A stretch of DNA of 64,000 nt from Curtobacterium sp. PhB115 (lineage in GTDB: Bacteria; Actinomycetota; Actinomycetes; Actinomycetales; Microbacteriaceae): the NCBI RefSeq assembly GCF_003752025.1, contig NZ_RJKR01000006.1, positions 345,466-409,465 of the forward strand, read 5' to 3'. Below are positions 58,062-64,000 of this stretch, piece after piece. The translations under genes and the position numbers were made by a program. Within the stretch, counting starts at the first letter, position 1, and each line of letters begins with the position of its first letter. The notes beneath the pieces were generated by a model that saw only the letters and a list, made by a program, of their open reading frames with translations, was not told the origin of the DNA and ran no database searches.

Positions 58062-59738
58062 TCAGTCCTTCGCCTCCGAGTACGCGTCGACCACCGCGAC
58101 CGACAACGGGAACGTCACCGGGAAGTCCTGGAACAACAGCCGCCCGGCGTCCACCGCCGCCTGCCGGATCTGCACGGCCACCCACTCGGCGTGCTCCTCC
58201 GGCGCGTGCACCACGATCTCGTCGTGCACGAAGAACACCAGGTGCGGCCCGTCCGTCACCGCTCCGGGGAACCGGGAGACGAGCCGAGATCGCAGCGACC
58301 CCATCCACGCCAGGGCCCACTCGGCCGCGGTGCCCTGCACGACGAAGTTCCGGGTGAACCGCCCCCAGCTCCGGGCGCGGGACTCGACGGCCCGCTGCAT
58401 CGCCGGGGTGCCCTCGACCGTGTAGGCCTGCTTCCTCGCCTCGAACCAGGAGTCCTCGGGAACGGGCGAGGTGCGTCCGAGCAGCGTCGTCACGGGTTCG
58501 CCCCGCTCCCCCGCGCGAGCGGCGCGCTCGACCAGGTCGAGCGCGCGCGGGAACGCCCGGACCAGGCGCGGCACGAGTCGACCGCCCTCGCCCTGGGTCG
58601 CCCCGTACATGGCGCCGAGCATCGCCACCTTGGCCTGCTGCCGGGTCTCGACGGCACCGGAGGCCACCACGCCGTCGTACAGGTCGCGACCGTCGCCGGC
58701 CGATGCCATCGCCTGGTCGCCGGACATCGCGGCGAGCACCCGTGGCTCGAGCTGCGCGGCGTCGGCGACGACGAGTTTCCAGCCCTGGTCGGCGATGACC
58801 GCCCCGCGGATCCCCTTGGGCAGCTGCATCGCTCCCCCGCCGTCGGCCGCCCAGCGCCCGGTGACCACGCCGCCGACGACGTACTTCGGGTGGAACCGGC
58901 CGTCGCGCACCCACTCGTCGAGCCACGTCCAGCCGTTCGCGGTGAGGAGCCGGGCCAGTCGCTTGTACTCGAGCAGCGGTTCGATGACCGGGTGCTCGAT
59001 CTCCTGCAGTTCCCACTTCCGGGTGCTCGTCACCATCAGGCCGACCCGTCGGAGGGCACGGAGGACGTCGGCGGGTGAGTCCGGGTTGAGCGTCGGGTCG
59101 TCGAGCCGCTCGCGCACGACGGCGGCGATCTCCTCGAGCCGTCGCGGCCGCACGCCGTAGGGCACGCGGGGGCCGAGGGTCTCCTCGAGCAGTCGCTCGT
59201 GCACGTCGGCGCGCCACGGCAGCCCGGCGTGCAGCATCTCTGCGGCGACGAGGGCACCGGCGGACTCGGCCGTGAGCAGGAGACGGAGCGCGCCGGAGCC
59301 GGAGACCGCGTCGAGCTGGGCGCGGAACTCGGCGACCGGGTCGACGTCGCCGTCGGGTGCGGAACCGGCGAAGAGGGCGTCGTCGAAGAGCTGCGCCTGC
59401 GTCGGTCGGACGACGCGCTGCTCCGGGACGGGGGCGTCGAGGGCGTCCTTCGGGGCGGCGGCGAGCGCCGAACCGCGCGCGGCGAGCGCCTGTCGGAGGA
59501 TCCGGCGGCACAGCCGCAGGTCGACGCACCGACCGACGCGGCCGCCGGCGGCGAGGACGGCCGGGTACCAGCGGGCCGTGTCGTCCCACACCCATCGCAC
59601 GCCCGGTGCGTCCCGCTCGGCGATGAAGGCCGGGAGGCGCGGCTCGTCCAGGCGGATCGGCTCGCCGTCCGCGGTCCCCGCGTCGGTCAGGGGCGTCGCG
59701 AGGACGCCGCCGTCGACACGGCTGAGGACGAGGTGCAC
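58062..59738 (-). CDS. PolA-like DNA polymerase (bifunctional 3'-5' exonuclease/polymerase type)
   Basis: This 558-residue family A polymerase is shorter than Pol I. Motif A reads VVADAAQLEPRVLAAMSGD near residue 325, motif B RQQAKVAMLGAMYGATQGEG near 370 and motif C FFVHDEIVVHAPEEHA near 505. Motif A keeps the catalytic Asp but differs at DYSQIELR positions. The N-terminal part is a shortened exonuclease-like region without obvious DEDD acids, and the 5' nuclease domain is missing. Actinobacteria commonly carry this second PolA-like protein; its role is unsettled. The start is GTG 59738, with CATGAT 6 bases upstream. Confidence 0.9.
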   Translation of the reverse strand: MHLVLSRVDGGVLATPLTDAGTADGEPIRLDEPRLPAFIAERDAPGVRWVWDDTARWYPAVLAAGGRVGRCVDLRLCRRILRQALAARGSALAAAPKDALDAPVPEQRVVRPTQAQLFDDALFAGSAPDGDVDPVAEFRAQLDAVSGSGALRLLLTAESAGALVAAEMLHAGLPWRADVHERLLEETLGPRVPYGVRPRRLEEIAAVVRERLDDPTLNPDSPADVLRALRRVGLMVTSTRKWELQEIEHPVIEPLLEYKRLARLLTANGWTWLDEWVRDGRFHPKYVVGGVVTGRWAADGGGAMQLPKGIRGAVIADQGWKLVVADAAQLEPRVLAAMSGDQAMASAGDGRDLYDGVVASGAVETRQQAKVAMLGAMYGATQGEGGRLVPRLVRAFPRALDLVERAARAGERGEPVTTLLGRTSPVPEDSWFEARKQAYTVEGTPAMQRAVESRARSWGRFTRNFVVQGTAAEWALAWMGSLRSRLVSRFPGAVTDGPHLVFFVHDEIVVHAPEEHAEWVAVQIRQAAVDAGRLLFQDFPVTFPLSVAVVDAYSEAKD

Positions 59739-59789
59739 GGAACGATCATGCCGTGCCCCACCGTCACCGGCCGACCGTCAGCCGGGGAC

Positions 59790-59984
59790 TCAGTCGCCCG
59801 GGCGGACCGCGGCCGTGTCGGCGATGTCGATCCGGACGTCGCCGTCCTCGGCGCGCGAGACCTCGACCCGGGGGTCGGCGTCGTGCTCGTCGGACCCGGA
59901 CATGCGCCGGAAGGTGTCCTGACGGCGTTCCTCGAACGTCATGTCCACACCGTCGTCGAGGTGGTCGTGGTCGGGCTTCGTCAT
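59790..59984 (-). CDS. small acidic conserved hypothetical protein
   Basis: This 64-residue hydrophilic protein (KPDHDHLDDGVDMTFEERRQ, then DTFRRMSGSDEHDADPRVEV) is Asp/His-rich at the N-terminus and ends in a short beta-like segment. No domain is recognised. ATG 59984 has TACCCT 7 bases upstream and no ribosome binding site. It lies between the polymerase and the acyltransferase, all on one strand. Confidence 0.65.
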   Translation of the reverse strand: MTKPDHDHLDDGVDMTFEERRQDTFRRMSGSDEHDADPRVEVSRAEDGDVRIDIADTAAVRPGD

Positions 59985-59991
59985 GGGGTGC

Positions 59992-59997
59992 AGGGTA
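59992..59997 (-). promoter_or_regulatory. leaderless -10 box of the small acidic gene
   Basis: On the minus strand TACCCT lies 7 bases before ATG 59984. Confidence 0.55.
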
Positions 59998-60018
59998 CCC
60001 GCAGTCCCCTGCGCCCGG

Positions 60019-60792
60019 TCAGGCGACGGGCGCGGTGCCGGTGCGCTCGGTCCAGTGCGCCCCGCTCGCCCACCGGTCGAGCACCGCGGCGCGCAGCCGG
60101 CCGGACGGAGCAGCCGCACGAGCAGTCGCGAGCGGCACCCCGAACACGAACTTCGCGACGCTCTCGTCGCCCTCGGCTGCGTCGTGCGGTCCGCTCGGAT
60201 CGAGCCGGAAGCGACGGGCGAAGCGGACGAGGTTGGCGTCCGGTCCGAGTGCGGCGGCGAGACCGGGGTCGAGGATCCAGGAGCGGCACCGCCACCGCTC
60301 GGGCACGTGGTCCGGCGCGAGGGACCGGAGCAGGTCGGGCGCGTGGGCGAACGCCCGGTCGCAGGACCCGGGATCGAGCGGCCCCGTCTCCGGCACGTGC
60401 ACACCCCAGGCCGGCGATCCGTCCGCCAGGTGGTCACGGACCTCGAACTGGAGGCGCTCCACGGCCACCACACGACCGGTCGCCACCGCGACGAGCCAGT
60501 CCACCCCCGTGCCCCGCAGGCCGTACCGGTCCAGTTTGCGGTCGACGTCGGCGACGGACGCGTCGGCGACCGCCGGCGGGAGCCCGCGTGCCGCGAGCGC
60601 CGCCGCGGTGACCGGCACCGCGGCGCGGAGCGCCGACACCAGGAGGGTGTCCCGCTCTGCGGGCTCCGCGTCGGCGACGGTGGCGGCGAGCGCCGCCGCC
60701 ACCGTCGCGGTGTCGTCCGGTGACCCGACGGCGGAGGCGAGGACCGAGACCGACGCGGGACGGGCCTCCAGGCCGGTGGTGTCGGTGGTCAC
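60019..60792 (-). CDS. acyltransferase-domain protein in sugar-uptake operon
   Basis: This 257-residue cytoplasmic protein has an Ala-rich helical N-terminal half and a GNAT-like C-terminal half (RLQFEVRDHLADGSPAWGVH, then VPETGPLDPGSCDRAF; RWRCRSWILDPGLAAAL; ANLVRFARRFRLDPSG). It resembles the two-part acyltransferase-domain proteins common in actinobacterial carbohydrate loci, whose acceptor is unknown. GTG 60792 overlaps the stop of the upstream permease by four bases, so it is the last gene of the ABC operon. Confidence 0.7.
   Translation of the reverse strand: MTTDTTGLEARPASVSVLASAVGSPDDTATVAAALAATVADAEPAERDTLLVSALRAAVPVTAAALAARGLPPAVADASVADVDRKLDRYGLRGTGVDWLVAVATGRVVAVERLQFEVRDHLADGSPAWGVHVPETGPLDPGSCDRAFAHAPDLLRSLAPDHVPERWRCRSWILDPGLAAALGPDANLVRFARRFRLDPSGPHDAAEGDESVAKFVFGVPLATARAAAPSGRLRAAVLDRWASGAHWTERTGTAPVA
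60761..60776. repeat. dispersed CTGGAGGC motif within a coding start
   Basis: CGGGCCTCCAGGCCGG is a copy of the dispersed motif (reverse strand) near the acyltransferase start, encoding TGLEARP. Confidence 0.5.
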
Positions 60793-61664
60793 TTCAGACC
60801 GGACGACGCGAGCCCGTCCATCACCCGCCGCTGCAGGAACACGAACATGATGAGCACCGGCGCCATGGCCATCAGGCTCGCGGCCATCAGCACCGGGTAG
60901 TCGATCGTCCGGTCGCTCGACAGCGTGGCGAGGCCAGCTGCCAAGGGCATGTCCTCGGCACGGGTCGACACCACGAGCGGCCAGAGCAGCTCGTTCCACG
61001 ACCAGAGCACGGTCGTGATCGCGAGCACGCTGATCGAGGGCCGGGCGAGCGGCAGCATGATCCGCCAGAACGTCTGGAACGGGTTCGCACCGTCCATCCG
61101 CGCAGCTTCTTCCAGCTCGGGCGGCATGTTCAGGAACGCGGTCCGCATCAGGAACGTGCCGAAGGCGCTGAACAGTCCCGGAGCCACGATCCCCATCAGG
61201 GTGTCGAGCCATCCGAGTCCCTGCACGATCTGGTACTGCGAGATCAGGTACACCTGCGAGGGCACCAGGAGGATCGACAGCACGATCGCGAGCAGGGCTG
61301 CGCGGCCCCGGAAGCGCATGCGGGCGAAGGCGTACCCGGCCAGCGTGCAGAGCACGATCTGCGCGATGGTGCGGATGATCGTGACGTACACGGACGTGCC
61401 GAGCTGGCTGAGGAACGGCAGGCGTTCGAACACCTGCGCGTAGTTCTGCCACTGCAGCTCCCCCGGCCAGAACACCGGCGTGACCGACTGCACCTGCGCG
61501 TTGGTGGACAGCGACATGATGATCTGCCAGAGGAACGGGAACGCCATCACGAACCCGCCGACGCCCAGGACGACGTGGATCCACCAGTGGCTGCCGCCGC
61601 GACGACCAGGTCGACGGGTGGCGCGGGGCGCTGTGGCCCGGGGCGGTGAGACGGTGGCGGTCAT
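60789..61664 (-). CDS. sugar ABC transporter permease (MalG type)
   Basis: This 291-residue inner-membrane subunit has six hydrophobic segments and the EAA loop EEAARMDGANPFQTFWRIML-P near residue 190, which docks the ATPase. The MalG-like ending is present. It pairs with the permease encoded just upstream. ATG 61664 overlaps that gene's stop (ATGA). No ATPase gene is in the window; a shared MsiK-type ATPase is common in actinobacteria. Confidence 0.94.
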   Translation of the reverse strand: MTATVSPPRATAPRATRRPGRRGGSHWWIHVVLGVGGFVMAFPFLWQIIMSLSTNAQVQSVTPVFWPGELQWQNYAQVFERLPFLSQLGTSVYVTIIRTIAQIVLCTLAGYAFARMRFRGRAALLAIVLSILLVPSQVYLISQYQIVQGLGWLDTLMGIVAPGLFSAFGTFLMRTAFLNMPPELEEAARMDGANPFQTFWRIMLPLARPSISVLAITTVLWSWNELLWPLVVSTRAEDMPLAAGLATLSSDRTIDYPVLMAASLMAMAPVLIMFVFLQRRVMDGLASSGLK

Positions 61665-62638
61665 GCCTGCACCCACTTCCGTTGGACGCGGAACTGCACG
61701 AGCGTCACGATGCCGATGAGCAGGAAGATCACCATGGCGATCGCGGCCGCGAAGCCCTTGTCGTTGTCGATGAACCCGGCGTTGTAGAAGTAGAAGACGA
61801 GCGACATCGTCTTCGGGATGACCGGGTTGGTGCTGCCGAGGATCGCGTACAGCAGGTCGAACAGCTGGAAGCTCGAGATCGTCGTGACGATGACCACGAA
61901 GAAGATGCTCGGGCTGAGCAGCGGGACGGTGACCGAGCGGAACTGTCGCCAGCGGCTCGCGCCGTCGAGTTCGGCGGCCTCGTAGAGTTCCGGCGGGATG
62001 TCCTTGAGCCCCGCTCCGAGGATGATCATCGAGAACCCGAGGGACGACCACAGGCCGACGAGGCTCACCGCCACGAGGGCGAACCCGGGCGTCGAGATCC
62101 AGTACGGGCCGTCGATGCCGAAGTTGCCGAGGAACCAGTTCACGATGCCGTAGTCGCCGTTGAACATGATCCGCCAGACGAGGGCGATGGCTGCGGGCAT
62201 GGCGACGTACGGCAGGAAGAAGAGGACCCGGTAGAACTGCGCGAACCGCAGACCAGGGGTGTTCAGCAGACTGGCGAGCCAGACCGCGATCGGGATGCCG
62301 GCGAGGACGATCACCGTGTAGATCACGGTGTTGAGCAGCGACTGGTACAGCTGCGGGTCGCCGACGAGCCGGACGTAGTTCGCGACGCCGCTGAAGGTCG
62401 CTCCGCCGAAGACGCCCCAGCTGGTGAACGAGTACCAGAACGTCTGGATGATCGGCCAGATGTAGAACGTGCCGACACCGACGAGCAACGGGAGCACGAA
62501 CAGCCACGGCCAGAAGCCGTCCGTCCGGCGTGCGGGGCGCTTGCCGCCGGCCTCCGGGCCGGGGGCGCCCCGCCCGGACGAACGCGTCGTCCGGGCGGGG
62601 GCGGAGGCGGCCGGGGGCCGCTCGGTGTTGATCGTCAC
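61661..62638 (-). CDS. sugar ABC transporter permease (MalF type)
   Basis: This 325-residue inner-membrane subunit begins with a Pro/Ala/Gly/Arg-rich cytoplasmic tail of about 40 residues, then WPWLFVLPLLVGVGTFYIWP as the first of six segments. The EAA loop is ELYEAAELDGASRWRQFRSV near residue 220. It forms the channel with the following MalG-type gene. GTG 62638 is 10 bases after the binding-protein stop. Confidence 0.94.
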   Translation of the reverse strand: MTINTERPPAASAPARTTRSSGRGAPGPEAGGKRPARRTDGFWPWLFVLPLLVGVGTFYIWPIIQTFWYSFTSWGVFGGATFSGVANYVRLVGDPQLYQSLLNTVIYTVIVLAGIPIAVWLASLLNTPGLRFAQFYRVLFFLPYVAMPAAIALVWRIMFNGDYGIVNWFLGNFGIDGPYWISTPGFALVAVSLVGLWSSLGFSMIILGAGLKDIPPELYEAAELDGASRWRQFRSVTVPLLSPSIFFVVIVTTISSFQLFDLLYAILGSTNPVIPKTMSLVFYFYNAGFIDNDKGFAAAIAMVIFLLIGIVTLVQFRVQRKWVQA

Positions 62639-62648
62639 GGCGCGGGCC

Positions 62649-63974
62649 CTACTGTTCCTTGGCGAGGGCGGCGTCCATCTTCTGCGCGAGCTCCTTCGCG
62701 ACGTCGTCGACCGGGGTCGAGCCGTCGAAGGCGTTCGGCAGGAGGGTGGTCTCGAGGGTGTTCCACGCAGCGGTGTTCTTCGAGACGGGCAGCGGCTTCG
62801 CGTAGTCGACTGCGTCGAGGAAGACCTGCAGGTCGGCGTCGGGCATCGTCTTCGTGAAGGCGTCCTGCGTGCCCTCGTACGCGGGGATGACGGCACCCAT
62901 GTCGCCCTGCTGCTGCTGGGCGGTCTTGCCGGCGAGGTAGACCTGGAGCGCCTGCGCGGCCGCCTTGTTCTTGCTGGCCTCGGACACGACGTTCGAGACG
63001 CCGTGGATGACGGTCGCCTGCTCCTTGCCCTTCGGCAGCGGGTACACGACGATGTCCTTCTCGAGGTCCGTGCCGGTCAGGGCGGAGCGGAACCAGCTGC
63101 CGCCCTGGTACATCGCGAGCTTGCCCGAGGTGAACCACTGGTCGGCGGTGGTGTCGGTGAGCTGCTTGATCGACGGCGAGGCGCCCGACGCGATCAGGTC
63201 GGTCCAGAACTGCAGGCCCTCTTCGGACGCCTTCGACGCGTACTCGGACTTCGTGCCGTCGGCGTTCACGACGGACCCGCCGGCCTGGAAGATCGTGTCG
63301 TAGTAGGTCGTCTGGCCGTCCATGCCACCGGCGGCACCGTACGCGCCGTCGGCCTTCAGCTTCTTGCTGAGCTCGGCACCGGTCTTCTGGAAGTCGTCCC
63401 AGGTCCAGTCCTTCGACGGCAGGTCCATGCCGGCCTTCTCGAAGAGCGCCTTGTTCACCCAGACGCCGATCGTGTCGAAGTCCTTCGGCACGCCGTACTG
63501 GGTGTCGTCGTAGGTGTACAGGTCGTTCAGGGCGCTCGAGTACTTGGCGGGGTCGATGTCGCCGGCCTTCACCTCGCCGGTGATCGGCGCGAGCTTGCCG
63601 TTGGCTGCGTACAGCTGGAAGTTGGGGCCGTTCATCCAGAACAGGTCGGGCAGCGTGTTGCTCGAGCCCTGCGTCTGCAACTTCGTCCAGTAGTTGGCGA
63701 ACGGCGTGACGTCGACGTTCACCTTGATGTCCGGGTACTCCTCGTTGAAGCCCTTGAGGTTCGCCTTGATCGCCTTGACCTGGTTCTCGTCCCAGACGGC
63801 GTACGTCAGGGTCGCCTTCGTGTCCTTCGCGGCAGCGGTGTAGTCGCCGCCGGAGCTGGACGCTCCGGAGGACGTGGAGCACCCGGCGAGGAGTGCGGCC
63901 GCACCGAGGGCGGCGACGGCGCCGACGAGGAGGCGGCGCACGCCGGTTCCTCGGGCGGGGATGTGTGCGGTCAT
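62649..63974 (-). CDS. sugar ABC transporter substrate-binding lipoprotein
   Basis: This 441-residue extracellular solute-binding protein (family 1) has a lipoprotein signal with lipobox LLAGC at about residue 32, then a Ser/Gly linker. ATLTYAVWDENQVKAIKANL, NTLPDLFWMNGPNFQLYA and QYGVPKDFDTIGVWVNKALF are typical of oligosaccharide-binding proteins. It captures a sugar for the two permeases that follow. ATG 63974 has AAAGGA upstream; GTG 63992 is an alternative. The promoter lies beyond or at the window end. The substrate is unknown. Confidence 0.93.
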   Translation of the reverse strand: MTAHIPARGTGVRRLLVGAVAALGAAALLAGCSTSSGASSSGGDYTAAAKDTKATLTYAVWDENQVKAIKANLKGFNEEYPDIKVNVDVTPFANYWTKLQTQGSSNTLPDLFWMNGPNFQLYAANGKLAPITGEVKAGDIDPAKYSSALNDLYTYDDTQYGVPKDFDTIGVWVNKALFEKAGMDLPSKDWTWDDFQKTGAELSKKLKADGAYGAAGGMDGQTTYYDTIFQAGGSVVNADGTKSEYASKASEEGLQFWTDLIASGASPSIKQLTDTTADQWFTSGKLAMYQGGSWFRSALTGTDLEKDIVVYPLPKGKEQATVIHGVSNVVSEASKNKAAAQALQVYLAGKTAQQQQGDMGAVIPAYEGTQDAFTKTMPDADLQVFLDAVDYAKPLPVSKNTAAWNTLETTLLPNAFDGSTPVDDVAKELAQKMDAALAKEQ

Positions 63975-64000
63975 CAGGGAGTCCTTTCGCACGGCCGTCA

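Noticed and set aside
59790-60473. One 227-residue minus-strand gene
   Set aside because: Its first part is an Arg/Ser/Pro-rich shadow of the acyltransferase gene; only the last 64 codons from ATG 59984 look real.

Overview
This 64 kb window is uniformly GC-rich chromosomal DNA with short intergenic gaps, frequent GTGA or ATGA start/stop overlaps and many GTG starts. That fits a high-GC actinomycete. The gene content (LysG/LysE, Lhr next to Nei2, FolP2, Kdp, PASTA-less Ser/Thr kinase, HxlAB) and the very common leaderless promoters point to Microbacteriaceae, perhaps Curtobacterium or a relative; the genus is inference, since no rRNA gene is present. I see no tRNA, rRNA, CRISPR array, intact insertion sequence or prophage.

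Layout. 1-3.3 kb: 3' end of a DEAD-box helicase, CsbD, a Nudix-like protein, a carboxylesterase and a PadR regulator. 3.4-9.6 kb: Lhr helicase with Nei2 glycosylase, then a lipoprotein. 9.6-14.7 kb: aldo/keto reductase with divergent TetR, the LysG/LysE export pair, and an amino-acid permease. 14.8-20 kb: a HAD/hydrolase pair, the Ada-AlkA fusion coupled to Ogt (alkylation repair), a MOSC protein and a DJ-1/PfpI protein. 20.1-24.7 kb: an overlapping FolE / FolP2 / RibD-type reductase / HAD operon, divergent from a purine permease. 24.9-27.5 kb: a hypothetical gene, a RelE/ParE-type toxin-antitoxin pair, and an SOS-box-controlled DUF6504 gene followed by DUF1697 and VOC genes. 27.5-33.3 kb: an SDR, a GH65 phosphorylase with beta-phosphoglucomutase, and an APC permease. 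33.3-36.3 kb: a membrane-anchored hydrolase and HxlB/HxlA (ribulose monophosphate module) beside a divergent HATPase-LuxR fusion regulator. 36.3-44.2 kb: a full kdp potassium system (small protein, F, A, B, C, then D, E). 44.4-49.2 kb: a WYL regulator with divergent VOC protein, RlmA-type methyltransferase, a phosphoesterase/SDR pair and an aldo/keto reductase. 49.2-50.2 kb: a decayed DUF3800-like fragment and two paralogous small acidic proteins. 50.2-56.1 kb: a GH92 mannosidase, a Ser/Thr kinase and a PAP2 phosphatase. 56.1-60 kb: TetR with divergent Tet(X)-like flavin monooxygenase, a PolA-like polymerase and a small acidic protein. 60-64 kb: an operon of a sugar ABC importer (binding protein, two permeases) ending in an acyltransferase-domain protein.

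Themes. DNA repair recurs (Lhr/Nei2, AlkA/Ogt, PolA-like, a LexA-box gene). Sugar handling recurs (GH65/PgmB, HxlAB, GH92, ABC importer). Several divergent regulator/target pairs have visible palindromic operators. The non-coding DNA holds dispersed palindromes (three copies of a GTGAGCAG-type hairpin), a 17-bp dispersed motif and a 10-bp tandem array. Assignments come from reading the translated sequence and recalled family motifs; no database search was run.
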